Shown piece after piece: positions 16,263-24,805 of a stretch of 37,407 bases of DNA. Within the stretch, counting starts at the first letter, position 1, and every line of letters starts with the position of its first letter. The stretch comes from Burkholderiaceae bacterium. Lineage in GTDB: Bacteria; Pseudomonadota; Gammaproteobacteria; Burkholderiales; Burkholderiaceae. The notes beneath the pieces are model-generated. The model ran no database searches, was not told where the DNA came from, and saw only the letters and a list, made by a program, of their open reading frames with translations. The position numbers and the translations under genes were made by a program. The stretch lies in the NCBI GenBank assembly GCA_947461805.1, contig CANHMJ010000001.1:1-37407 (forward strand), given 5' to 3'.

Positions 16263-17725
16263 CCGCCCGAACTACCAGAGCTGGATTGCTTTAGGGGGTT
16301 AATGACTTTGACGTTAGCCTCATTGCGCCAGTAAGACATGAACCCAACAAACTCCGCTTGTGCAGCCAAGGCCTGAATTTGTTGTGATTGTGCTTGCCGA
16401 ATTTTAGTATCGGCTGCGGGAGGTTGACGCACTTGATCGATGCGATACAAAGTAGTGCCCGATCCGGCGTTCGCAATCGAGACAACCATAGGCAACTTAC
16501 TGGGATCGACTGCCATAACGGCATCCAGCGCAGGGCCAATTAAACTTCCTGGCCTGTTGCGCGAGACCCAAATGGGGGAGCCAAATCCAGTAGCGCTCGA
16601 TGGATTTTTTTCAGCAGTAATAAAGCGCTCAGCTGCAGCAGCGCTAGCTAGCTTTTCGGCACTGCGCACGGTAACCTGGCGTTTGACTTCACTGGCTACC
16701 GCACTGTAAGGCAATACTTCCGCTGGAAGGAGCTGGGTAACGCGCGCCGATACAAAGACGCCAGGAGCAATTTGTACTGCCTCAGTATTGCGTTTGTTTT
16801 TTAAGGCATCGTCCCCAAAAAGCGCCTGAATTACTTTTTGGTTATTCAGCGGATGGTCGGCTGGAAGCCCTGCTTTGCCGCCACGAGAAACTCCGTTGAC
16901 CGATTGAATGCTCAGTTTTAATTTATCCGCGGCTGGCTTAAGGCTATCCGACTGATCGTAGGTCAGATTAGCGAACTGATCGGCTTTTTCACCAAAGGCC
17001 TTGGCATCCTCCTTAGGGTCGGCACGCAATACTAAAAACTCAATGTCAATGCGCTCAGGGGTTTCAAATAAGCGCGCATTGGCTTTATAAAAGTCCTGTA
17101 GCTCGGCTTCGGTGGGATTTGCTTTTGAAACAAATTCAGCTGCTGTAAATTGAATGGATTGGATTTGGCGCTCCGACTCATACAGGGCGGAAATCAAACC
17201 AGCTAACTTTGGTGCTGGTAATTCAGTACGTGCTGCAGAAGTAACGAATTGCTGAATCATCAAGTCAAAACGCTGGCCACCCTCAAACTGCTCAATTGTC
17301 ATTCCAGCATTGGCTAAAAGCTGGCGGTAGCGGGTATTGTCGAAACTGCCATCGGGTTTATAGAGGGCTTTGATTTCAGGAATGTTGGCTAAGTTTTTTG
17401 TCAGCGCTTGATCGCCAATACGTAACTGCAGTTTGTTGACTGCAAAAGCCAGGAGGCGTTGCTGCAATAACTCATCTAATACCGCTTGGCGAAACGGCAG
17501 ACTTTGTGCAATTTGGGAATTAGCGCCAACGCGCTCAGCCTGACGCTTAGCCGAGCTATCGACCTCTTGGGCAGTAATGGCTTTGCCATTCACCTTTACT
17601 AAGTCGGTTTCTTGTTCAAAGAAATCGGTGTAGCCGGATACGCCAAAAAAAACAAAGGAAGGAACAATCAACAACAGCACAAAGAACATCATAAATCGAC
17701 GGTGCTGACGTATAGAATCTAACAT
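16259..17725 (-). CDS. ppiD: PpiD-like periplasmic foldase lacking the parvulin domain
   Basis: Inner-membrane-anchored periplasmic chaperone of the SurA/PpiD group. The 488 residues show a short cytoplasmic N-terminus, one membrane segment (about 11-31), a SurA-N-type chaperone region (about 42-215), then a C-terminal PpiD-like region (SDSLKPAADKL, NNQKVIQALFGDDALKNKRN). Family members are usually about 620-640 residues, with a parvulin rotamase domain of roughly 100 residues between these parts. Here IDIEFLVLRADPKED runs almost directly into AKAFGEKADQFANLTY, and no parvulin motif is seen. It is thus probably a chaperone without isomerase activity. It lies downstream of lon and tRNA-Val. 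The symbol is given for family, not activity. Confidence 0.85.
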   Translation of the reverse strand: MLDSIRQHRRFMMFFVLLLIVPSFVFFGVSGYTDFFEQETDLVKVNGKAITAQEVDSSAKRQAERVGANSQIAQSLPFRQAVLDELLQQRLLAFAVNKLQLRIGDQALTKNLANIPEIKALYKPDGSFDNTRYRQLLANAGMTIEQFEGGQRFDLMIQQFVTSAARTELPAPKLAGLISALYESERQIQSIQFTAAEFVSKANPTEAELQDFYKANARLFETPERIDIEFLVLRADPKEDAKAFGEKADQFANLTYDQSDSLKPAADKLKLSIQSVNGVSRGGKAGLPADHPLNNQKVIQALFGDDALKNKRNTEAVQIAPGVFVSARVTQLLPAEVLPYSAVASEVKRQVTVRSAEKLASAAAAERFITAEKNPSSATGFGSPIWVSRNRPGSLIGPALDAVMAVDPSKLPMVVSIANAGSGTTLYRIDQVRQPPAADTKIRQAQSQQIQALAAQAEFVGFMSYWRNEANVKVINPLKQSSSGSSGG

Positions 17726-17826
17726 GAATGGGCTTTACCGATTAATGATCACAGAGTTTATAAAATGACGGGGAGTGGTGAGCAATCGAAATACGAGGAA
17801 ATCCAATCGAGATCACAAATAGGGCA

Positions 17827-17902
17827 TGGTGGGCGCTGACGGGCTCGAACCGCCGACATTCTGCGTGTAAGGCAGACGCTCTACCAACTGAGCTAAGCGC
17901 CC
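17827..17902 (-). tRNA. tRNA-Val (anticodon UAC)
   Basis: A minus-strand cloverleaf of 76 bases with encoded CCA (17827-17829). The acceptor stem is GGGCGCT/AGCGCCC. The anticodon stem TCTGC/GCAGA encloses loop CTTACAC, giving TAC, which reads GUA/GUG valine codons. It sits alone between lon and the ppiD-like gene. A -10-like TACAAT on the same strand at 17918-17923 would start transcription about 9 bases before the tRNA, but no -35 element was recognised. Confidence 0.97.
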
Positions 17903-18004
17903 CATAAATCAACCGAAATTGTACCCTTAGTCCAGCATGGGCGCTCATTTTTTAGATTAAGCCCATGCCCAAGGCGCACAAAGGGGGAGATCCCAGCGAT
18001 TCAA

Positions 18005-20437
18005 TTAATGCTTTAAGACTTCCCCACCCGAAATGCCAGGAGCAGCTTTACTCGCTTCCGCCGCCTTTTTGGCTAACTCGTCCGGACTCGGGTCCGGCAA
18101 TGCTTCAGGATTGCGCTCTAAGGCAAGTTCCAACACTTTATCGATCCAGCGCACGGGAACAATCTCGATTGCATTCTTGACGTTATCCGGGATGTCAATT
18201 AAGTCTTTGACGTTCTCTTCCGGAATCAAGGCAAGCTTGATTCCGCCGCGGTGAGCAGCCAATAATTTTTCTTTCAGGCCACCAATCGGCAAGACTTCAC
18301 CGCGCAGCGTAATCTCTCCTGTCATCGCAACATCGGAGCGCACCGGAATTCCAGTAAATACCGAAACCAAGGCAGTGGTGATGGCAATGCCAGCCGATGG
18401 CCCATCTTTGGGTGTTGCACCCTCCGGAAAGTGAATGTGGATGTCTTTTTTCTCAAAGGCCTCATCGGTAATGCCCAGCGCGCGAGCGCGTGAACGTACT
18501 ACCGTTCTGGCCGCCTCGACTGACTCTTTCATAACGTCACCCAAGGAGCCGGTACGGGTAATCACACCCTTGCCTGGCATCAGCGCCGCTTCAATCGTCA
18601 GTAGATCGCCGCCCACCTCAGTCCACGCCAAACCAGTCACTTGTCCGAGCTGATTCTCTTTTGCGGCCAAGCCGTAATCAAAGATCTTGACGGACAGGAA
18701 CCTTTCTAAATTATCCGCATCAACGGTAATGGGCGCAGCTTCTTTTTTGAGTAGCAATAACTTCACCACTTTGCGGCAGACCTTACTGATCTCGCGCTCA
18801 AGCGAGCGCACACCGGCTTCGCGAGTGTAGTAGCGAATCATGCTTCGAATCGCACTCTCTTCAATTTGTAGCTCACCCTTTTTCAAACCATTGTTTTTGA
18901 TTTGCTTCGGAATCAAATAGTTTGTAGCAATGCTGGTTTTTTCATCTTCGGTATAACCTGCCAGACGAATCACCTCAAGGCGATCCAGGAGTGGTCCTGG
19001 AATGTTTAAGGAATTGGCAGTAGCCACAAACATGACATCGGAGAGATCGAAGTCAACTTCGACGTAATGATCTTGAAATGTGTGATTTTGTTCTGGATCC
19101 AGCACCTCTAATAAAGCACTGGCTGGGTCCCCTCGAAAATCCATGCCCATCTTATCGACTTCATCCAGCAAGAACAGGGGATTACGCACACCTACTTTCG
19201 TTAGGCTAGATAGAATCTTGCCCGGCATCGAGCCAATATAGGTACGACGATGGCCGCGGATCTCGGACTCATCGCGTACGCCGCCCAAGGCCATGCGCAC
19301 GAACTTGCGGTTGGTGGCGCGCGCAATCGACTGACCCAAGGATGTTTTACCAACACCGGGAGGGCCGACGAGGCACAAGATGGGGGCTTTTACACGGTCC
19401 ACACGCTGCTGAACTGCGAGGTATTCCAAGATACGCTCTTTGACTTTATCAAGGCCATAGTGATCTTGATCGAGCACCTTCTCGGCATTATCTAAATCAT
19501 TATTGACCTTGCTCTTCTTTTTCCAAGGCAGGCCTACTAAGGTATCAATGTAATTACGTATCACCGTTGCTTCTGCCGACATTGGCGACATCAGCTTGAG
19601 TTTTTTCAGTTCAGACTCGGCTTTTTTTAGTGCCTCTTTCGGCATCTTGGCCGCTTTGATGCGCTTTTCCAGCTCCTCTAGATCGGCACCCTCTTCGCCC
19701 TCACCCAACTCCTTCTGAATGGCTTTGACCTGCTCATTGAGGTAGTACTCGCGCTGGCTCTTTTCCATTTGGCGCTTAACGCGACCACGGATACGCTTCT
19801 CGACTTGCAGAATATCAATTTCGCTCTCTAAGTCAGCCAAGAGACTCTCTAGGCGCTTGACCACATCGGTCATTTCCAGGAGGCGCTGTTTTTGTTCAAG
19901 CTTCACAGGCAAATGCGCGCAGATGGTATCGGCCAATCGACTTGGATCATCAATGCCACCCAAGGAAGCCAGAATCTCTTGTGGGATTTTTTTGTTTAAC
20001 TTTACGTACTGGTCAAACTGCGCCATGATCGCGCGGCGCAGGGCTTCGGTCTCATGCGCATCGAGGACATCAATTGCTTTGGGCGTTGCTTCACAGCTAA
20101 AGTAACCCAGCGCATCTTCAATTTGACTGACTTCGGCGCGTTGCGAACCCTCAACCAATACCTTCACGGTACCGTCGGGTAATTTGAGCATTTGCAAAAT
20201 ACTGGCGATGCAGCCCACGTCGTATAAATCCTCAACGGAAGGTTCATCTTTTGCGGCTGTCTTTTGAGCAACCAGCAAAACACTTTTACCGGTTTCCATA
20301 GCGGCTTCAAGGGCTTTGATTGATTTGGGACGTCCCACGAATAAGGGGATCACCATATGGGGAAAGACAACTACGTCCCGCAAGGGGAGCAAAGGCAGTT
20401 GAATCGGTTCAGAGGGTAGTAATAAATGGCCAGGCAT
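18005..20437 (-). CDS. lon: ATP-dependent protease Lon
   Basis: Cytoplasmic AAA+ serine protease that degrades misfolded proteins and specific regulators. The 810 residues consist of the N-terminal LON substrate-binding domain (about 10-205), a coiled-coil linker, the AAA+ module with Walker A GPPGVGKTS and LFLLDEVDKMG (Walker B), and the protease domain with catalytic Ser681 in PKDGPSAG and a lysine in GGLKEKLLAA about 43 residues later. ATG at 20437, with GGAGGA (20446-20451) at ideal distance. It follows clpX on the same strand after 180 bases that hold a heat-shock-type promoter. Confidence 0.98.
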   Translation of the reverse strand: MPGHLLLPSEPIQLPLLPLRDVVVFPHMVIPLFVGRPKSIKALEAAMETGKSVLLVAQKTAAKDEPSVEDLYDVGCIASILQMLKLPDGTVKVLVEGSQRAEVSQIEDALGYFSCEATPKAIDVLDAHETEALRRAIMAQFDQYVKLNKKIPQEILASLGGIDDPSRLADTICAHLPVKLEQKQRLLEMTDVVKRLESLLADLESEIDILQVEKRIRGRVKRQMEKSQREYYLNEQVKAIQKELGEGEEGADLEELEKRIKAAKMPKEALKKAESELKKLKLMSPMSAEATVIRNYIDTLVGLPWKKKSKVNNDLDNAEKVLDQDHYGLDKVKERILEYLAVQQRVDRVKAPILCLVGPPGVGKTSLGQSIARATNRKFVRMALGGVRDESEIRGHRRTYIGSMPGKILSSLTKVGVRNPLFLLDEVDKMGMDFRGDPASALLEVLDPEQNHTFQDHYVEVDFDLSDVMFVATANSLNIPGPLLDRLEVIRLAGYTEDEKTSIATNYLIPKQIKNNGLKKGELQIEESAIRSMIRYYTREAGVRSLEREISKVCRKVVKLLLLKKEAAPITVDADNLERFLSVKIFDYGLAAKENQLGQVTGLAWTEVGGDLLTIEAALMPGKGVITRTGSLGDVMKESVEAARTVVRSRARALGITDEAFEKKDIHIHFPEGATPKDGPSAGIAITTALVSVFTGIPVRSDVAMTGEITLRGEVLPIGGLKEKLLAAHRGGIKLALIPEENVKDLIDIPDNVKNAIEIVPVRWIDKVLELALERNPEALPDPSPDELAKKAAEASKAAPGISGGEVLKH

Positions 20438-20531
20438 GGGGCAAATCCTCCAAAGTAGTCAAACGCTCAAAGAAATCTCAAAAGTACCAAAAGCTACTTA
20501 AAAGGGGTATTTCAATGATCAGGATACTACT

Positions 20532-20560
20532 TATATGGGTTTGGGCTGCTGAATTGCAAG
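20532..20560 (-). promoter_or_regulatory. Candidate sigma-32 heat-shock promoter of lon
   Basis: On the minus strand CTTGCAA (20554-20560), preceded by CC, lies 14 bases from CCCATATA (20532-20539). This fits the known RpoH pattern of CCCTTGAA, 13-17 bases, CCCCATNTA, with one main mismatch in the -35. It is in the clpX-lon gap about 95 bases before the lon ATG. Lon is a classical sigma-32 target in proteobacteria. Confidence 0.6.
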
Positions 20561-20617
20561 GGCAAAACGGCAAAAAAGTGATAAAAACAAGGCAAAACAG
20601 GGTTAAAACAGACCGAA

Positions 20618-22006
20618 TTACGCTTTTTTCGACAATTCCTGCTTCTGGGCAGGGGATTCGCTCTGCTTGTAGACCAAAAGCGGCTTACCGAGACCCTGAA
20701 TGCTGCTTTCATCTATCACCACCTTTTGCACATTACGCAGGGATGGCAAGTCATACATGACATCCATTAAGGCGCCTTCTAGAATCGAGCGGAGACCGCG
20801 AGCACCTGTTTTGCGGGCAATGGCTTTCTTGGCAATCGCTGACAAGGCCTCGGGACGCACTTCGAGCTCAGCCCCTTCCATGGTTAAAAGGGCTTGATAT
20901 TGCTTCACCAATGCATTTTTGGGTTCAGTCAAGATTTGAATCAAGGCAGCTTCATCGAGCTGAGCTAAGGTAGTTAGGACCGGTAAACGGCCAATCAACT
21001 CCGGAATTAAACCAAACTTAATCAGATCTTCTGGCTCAACTTCTTTGAGTAGCTCGCTGGAGCCGCGGTCATCCTTGCCCGGTACTTCCGCACTAAAACC
21101 AATGCCGGTTTTGGCGGTGCGCTGCTGAATCACTTTTTCGAGTCCGTCGAATGCGCCGCCGCAGATAAACAGAATGTTAGTTGTATCCACTTGCAAGAAA
21201 TCTTGATTGGGGTGCTTACGACCACCCTGCGGAGGCACCGATGCCATGGTTCCTTCAACTAATTTCAAGAGGGCTTGCTGCACTCCCTCGCCCGAAACGT
21301 CACGGGTAATCGATGGGTTATCCGATTTGCGTGAAATTTTGTCAATCTCATCAATGTAAACAATACCGCGCTGGGCTTTTTCTACGTTGTAATCGCAGGC
21401 CTGCAATAACTTTTGAATGATATTTTCAACATCCTCGCCAACATAGCCTGCTTCCGTCAAGGTCGTTGCGTCCGCCATCACGAAAGGAACATCGAGTAAG
21501 CGAGCCAGGGTTTGCGCCAACAAGGTTTTGCCTGAGCCGGTTGGTCCAATCAGCAAAATATTACTTTTGGCTAGCTCAACGCCATCCACCATCGCCTTTG
21601 CAGGCAGCTTCGATTTTTTGGTTTCGGCTGCCGTTTTATTGTCTTTGCTATCGGCGGCCCCGTCCGTTTTAGCTGGCACCTCTTTTTTAGGTGCTGGTAA
21701 ATACTGCAGACGCTTGTAATGGTTATAGACCGCCACGGCTAATGTTTTTTTAGCTTGGTCTTGACCAATCACATACTGATCTAAATCAGCGCGAATCTCG
21801 TGCGGCGTAGGTAAGCCACTATCGCCTTTTTCGGACGGTAGACTGGCCAACTCTTCTTGAATGATGTCAGTACACAAGTCGATGCATTCATCGCAAATGA
21901 ACACTGAGGGACCAGCAATGAGTTTTTTAACTTCGTGTTGACTCTTGCCGCAAAACGAGCAGTAAAGGAGCTTGTCAGCCGAGGTCGGGGTTTTAGAATC
22001 GCTCAA
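20618..22006 (-). CDS. clpX: ATP-dependent Clp protease ATP-binding subunit ClpX
   Basis: AAA+ unfoldase that recognises tagged proteins and feeds them to ClpP. The 462 residues have an N-terminal zinc domain (Cys16, Cys19, Cys38, Cys41), Walker A GPTGSGKT (154-161), Walker B in IVYIDEIDKIS, and a C-terminal ATPase lid. The E. coli protein has about 424 residues. The excess is a Lys/Ala/Asp-rich insertion at about residues 101-140, between NHYKRL and GVELAKSN. The start codon is TTG (22004-22006), directly after the clpP stop. The N-terminus then aligns well with the family, so coupled translation is likely. Confidence 0.96.
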   Translation of the reverse strand: MSDSKTPTSADKLLYCSFCGKSQHEVKKLIAGPSVFICDECIDLCTDIIQEELASLPSEKGDSGLPTPHEIRADLDQYVIGQDQAKKTLAVAVYNHYKRLQYLPAPKKEVPAKTDGAADSKDNKTAAETKKSKLPAKAMVDGVELAKSNILLIGPTGSGKTLLAQTLARLLDVPFVMADATTLTEAGYVGEDVENIIQKLLQACDYNVEKAQRGIVYIDEIDKISRKSDNPSITRDVSGEGVQQALLKLVEGTMASVPPQGGRKHPNQDFLQVDTTNILFICGGAFDGLEKVIQQRTAKTGIGFSAEVPGKDDRGSSELLKEVEPEDLIKFGLIPELIGRLPVLTTLAQLDEAALIQILTEPKNALVKQYQALLTMEGAELEVRPEALSAIAKKAIARKTGARGLRSILEGALMDVMYDLPSLRNVQKVVIDESSIQGLGKPLLVYKQSESPAQKQELSKKA

Positions 22007-22660
22007 TTAGGGTCGCTTATCAATCACTTTATCAATCAGACCGTAATCCCGGGCCTGATCAGCGGACATGAAATTATCGCGATCGGTATCTTTCGCAATG
22101 GTTTCAATCGATTGACCAGTGCGGTCAGCCAAAATTTGATTGAGTCTTTCGCGTAAGTACAAAATTTCACGCGCCTGAATTTCGATGTCCGATGCCTGAC
22201 CCCGTGCACCGCCGAGTGGCTGATGAATCATGACGCGGGAATTAGGTAAGGCGTACCGCTTACCCTTTGCACCAGCGCACAATAAAAATGCACCCATGCT
22301 GGCAGCCATACCCATACATAGAGTACTGACATCAGGCTTAATAAACTGCATCGTATCAAAAATAGCCAAGCCGGCGGAGACAGAGCCGCCAGGCGAATTA
22401 ATGTAGAGCGAGATTTCTTTATCGGGATTTTCGCTCTCTAGGAACAGGAGTTGCGCAATCACCAAATTGGCTGTTTGATCATTCACTTCGCCCACGAGAA
22501 AAACGACGCGTTCTTTTAAGAGGCGAGAATAAATATCATAAGCGCGCTCACCGCGACCCGATGTTTCAATCACCATGGGAACCATGCCGAGACCGCGGGT
22601 TTCTAGGTCACCGGCAGAGGTATTGCTGGCATTGAAAAAATGGGAATCAGTACGGTTCAT
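22007..22660 (-). CDS. clpP: ATP-dependent Clp protease proteolytic subunit
   Basis: Serine peptidase forming the tetradecameric barrel that works with ClpX. The 217 residues include a family-typical N-terminal extension that is probably processed away. The triad is Ser121 (GMAASMGAF), His146 (VMIHQPLGG) and Asp195, keeping the E. coli spacing of 97/122/171. ATG at 22660; the ribosome site is weak. It lies 26 bases after tig and ends with TAA immediately before the clpX start codon, so tig-clpP-clpX probably form one operon. Confidence 0.97.
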   Translation of the reverse strand: MNRTDSHFFNASNTSAGDLETRGLGMVPMVIETSGRGERAYDIYSRLLKERVVFLVGEVNDQTANLVIAQLLFLESENPDKEISLYINSPGGSVSAGLAIFDTMQFIKPDVSTLCMGMAASMGAFLLCAGAKGKRYALPNSRVMIHQPLGGARGQASDIEIQAREILYLRERLNQILADRTGQSIETIAKDTDRDNFMSADQARDYGLIDKVIDKRP

Positions 22661-22686
22661 GCGAGTGGGCTTTCGTGGGCAATCAA

Positions 22687-24021
22687 TTAATTAAGCTTGC
22701 TTAGTTCTTCAAAGCTTACTGCTTTATCGGTAATTGTGCCGAGACCGCTCACATACTGAATCACATTCGCCTCCAGCACAACCGATTCCACATCTTTTAA
22801 GCGACGTGGGTCGCTGTAAAACCAACGCACCACTTCTTTGGGATCTTCATAGGTTGAGGCCTGCTCTTCAATCTCTGCTTTAATTTGGTCGGGGGTGGCG
22901 ACCAGATTTTGCTGCTTAACCAGGTCACTCAGGATTAAACCAAGGCGAACGCGCTTTTGGGCTTGCTCTGCAAACATCTCCGCAGGGATAGGCGCATCTT
23001 TGGCATTAGGGATGCCGCGCTGCATTAAATCTTGGCGCGCCATTTCAACTAAGCGCTCTTGCTCGCTGGCAATAAGCGACTTTGGTACATCGAGCTCGCA
23101 GAGTTTTTCAAGCTGATCCATTACTTCATTTTTGAGTAAGGCAGTGGTACGACGCTTTACTTCGCGCTCTAAATTCTCTTGCACTTCACTGCGCATCTTG
23201 GCAACACCCTCGGTTACACCAAGGGAGAGAGCAAAGGCGTCATTTACTTCAGGCATATGGGGCCAATTGACCTGCTTCACTGTGATTGTGAATTCAGCCG
23301 TCTTACCGGCAACGTCTTTGCCGTGGTAATCGTCTGGAAACTTCAATGGGAAGGTTTTGCTTTCGCCATCCTTCAGGCCAAGTGCAGCTGCCTCAAACTC
23401 GGGCAACATCCGACCTTCACCCAATACAAACTCGAAACCCTCGGCCTTGCCACCAGCAAATTCCACGCCGTCAATCTTGCCAACAAAGTCGATGGTAATT
23501 TTGTCGCCGTTCTGCGCTGCCAGGTTACTGCCGCCGTCACCGTGGTCGCCTGCAACGCCTCGAGGATGGTAGTGGACCTGTTGTTTGCGCAGGACATCCA
23601 GCGCGCGATCAACTTCGACATCGCCAATGGTCGTGCTGTAGCGACTGACCGCTGCTTTGCTCAGGTCACCAATCTTGACTTCGGGCAACACTTCAAAGAA
23701 GGCCTCAAACACAATCGGGTCAGCGCCAATTTCACTCTTGGGCTCTAGACGAGGCTGGCCTGCTAAGAAAATGCCCTCTTTTTTGCTCAGCGCATAGAAC
23801 AGTTCGGATGCCTTATCAAATTGCACCTCGAAATCAACTTGCATACCGTATTGCTGCTCCACGATTTTTTGTGGCACCTTACCTGGACGAAAGCCAGCCA
23901 TTTTCATGGTCTTGCCCACCTTTGCCAAACGAGCGGCGCGTGCTTTTGCTAAGTCAGCACGGGGAATTTCCAAGGTTATCTTGCGGTCTAATTGACCTAA
24001 ATTTTCTATCTGCAAAGCCAT
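22687..24021 (-). CDS. tig: Trigger factor, ribosome-associated chaperone
   Basis: Binds at the ribosome exit tunnel and helps nascent chains fold; has peptidyl-prolyl isomerase activity. Start chosen at ATG 24021, giving MALQIENLGQLDRKI, because an AGAAGAGACGAGA purine run precedes it; the open frame reaches 24066. Length is 444 residues. The ribosome-binding loop GFRPGKVPQKIVEQQYG (about residues 43-59) is intact. The FKBP-like domain begins at NGDKITIDFVGKIDG and is preceded by a Gly/His/Asp-rich insertion (about 152-170) longer than I expect. tRNA-Leu lies immediately upstream. Confidence 0.96.
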   Translation of the reverse strand: MALQIENLGQLDRKITLEIPRADLAKARAARLAKVGKTMKMAGFRPGKVPQKIVEQQYGMQVDFEVQFDKASELFYALSKKEGIFLAGQPRLEPKSEIGADPIVFEAFFEVLPEVKIGDLSKAAVSRYSTTIGDVEVDRALDVLRKQQVHYHPRGVAGDHGDGGSNLAAQNGDKITIDFVGKIDGVEFAGGKAEGFEFVLGEGRMLPEFEAAALGLKDGESKTFPLKFPDDYHGKDVAGKTAEFTITVKQVNWPHMPEVNDAFALSLGVTEGVAKMRSEVQENLEREVKRRTTALLKNEVMDQLEKLCELDVPKSLIASEQERLVEMARQDLMQRGIPNAKDAPIPAEMFAEQAQKRVRLGLILSDLVKQQNLVATPDQIKAEIEEQASTYEDPKEVVRWFYSDPRRLKDVESVVLEANVIQYVSGLGTITDKAVSFEELSKLN

Positions 24022-24077
24022 TCTCGTCTCTTCTGTAAAGATCAGGTTATGTGAAGCCCAAGCCAAGGTATGCCTTG

Positions 24078-24164
24078 TGGTGCGAGGAGGGGGACTCGAA
24101 CCCCCACACCATTTCTGGCGTCAGGACCTAAACCTGGTGCGTCTACCAATTTCGCCATCCTCGC
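24078..24164 (-). tRNA. tRNA-Leu (anticodon UAG)
   Basis: A minus-strand class II tRNA of 87 bases with long variable arm and encoded CCA (24078-24080). The acceptor stem is GCGAGGA/TCCTCGC. The anticodon arm CCAGG/CCTGA (last pair G-C to C-G type with one mismatch) encloses TTTAGGT, giving TAG, which reads CUN leucine codons. It lies 56 bases before the tig start on the same strand. Confidence 0.96.
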
Positions 24165-24274
24165 GAATACCGCAGACAAAACCCTGCTTAAACTTCACTC
24201 TAAAAGATGAATTCTACAATGATCAAGGGTTTAGGCTGTTTTAAAGCCGTATTTAAAGATCAGATAAGTCTGAT

Positions 24275-24787
24275 TTAGGTCCGATAAACCAATGCAACGG
24301 CATGGACTGCAATGCCCTCGCCCCGCCCGAGATGCCCTAATAATTCATTGGTTTTTGCTTTTAGATTGATTTGATTGACCGCAACCCCTAGGTCGGCCGC
24401 AATATGAGTCCGCATTTCTGGCAAAAAGCCAGCCAGTTTAGGTTGCTGACAAATGATGGTGGCATCGATGTTGCCAACGAGGTAGCCAGCCTTGGAGACG
24501 CATTCCAGAGCCCGCCGCAGCAAAATACGGCTATCCATGTTTTTAAATTGGGGATCGTTATCGGGAAAAAGCTGTCCAATGTCATTTAGGCCTGCAGCGC
24601 CCAGCAAGGCATCCGTCAATGCATGCAGCAGCGCATCGGCATCGGAATGGCCCAGCAATCCTTTTTCATAAGGGACCCTGACGCCACCCAAAATCAGTGG
24701 TCGACCCTCCACCAGTGCATGCACGTCGTAGCCTTGGCCAATCCGAAATGGCGGCCCGTTCGGTTCTATGTTGTGTCCTGAAGCCAT
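24275..24787 (-). CDS. ispF: 2-C-methyl-D-erythritol 2,4-cyclodiphosphate synthase
   Basis: MEP-pathway enzyme forming the cyclic diphosphate with release of CMP; trimeric and zinc-dependent. The protein shows GYDVHALVEGRPLILGG (metal-binding Asp and His), LGHSDADALLHALTDALLGA and DIGQLFPDND, all family signatures. I prefer ATG 24787 (170 residues) because AGGGGA stands just upstream. ATG 24805, which directly abuts the ispD stop codon, is the alternative and would add six residues. It follows ispD on the same strand. Confidence 0.95.
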   Translation of the reverse strand: MASGHNIEPNGPPFRIGQGYDVHALVEGRPLILGGVRVPYEKGLLGHSDADALLHALTDALLGAAGLNDIGQLFPDNDPQFKNMDSRILLRRALECVSKAGYLVGNIDATIICQQPKLAGFLPEMRTHIAADLGVAVNQINLKAKTNELLGHLGRGEGIAVHAVALVYRT

Positions 24788-24805
24788 TTCGTCCCCTGCT
24801 TTCAT

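Noticed and set aside
17918..17923. TACAAT before tRNA-Val as its promoter
   Set aside because: Good -10 and good distance to the tRNA, but no -35 hexamer at 16-18 bases, so not listed as a promoter.
17936..17967. Inverted repeat CATGGGC/GCCCATG between tRNA-Val and lon
   Set aside because: Considered as lon terminator, but the 18-base loop is large and no T run follows on the minus strand.
20320..20760. Plus-strand open frame of 146 codons across the lon start and clpX end
   Set aside because: It is antisense to two well-supported genes and to the lon promoter, and its translation is low-complexity with no recognisable domain.
23179..23748. Plus-strand open frame of 189 codons inside tig
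   Set aside because: Antisense to conserved trigger factor sequence; no family resemblance and no ribosome site, so it is a shadow of tig codon use.
24211..24216. TAGAAT before tRNA-Leu as its promoter
   Set aside because: No acceptable -35 at normal spacing; the nearby TTGATC is only 4 bases away.
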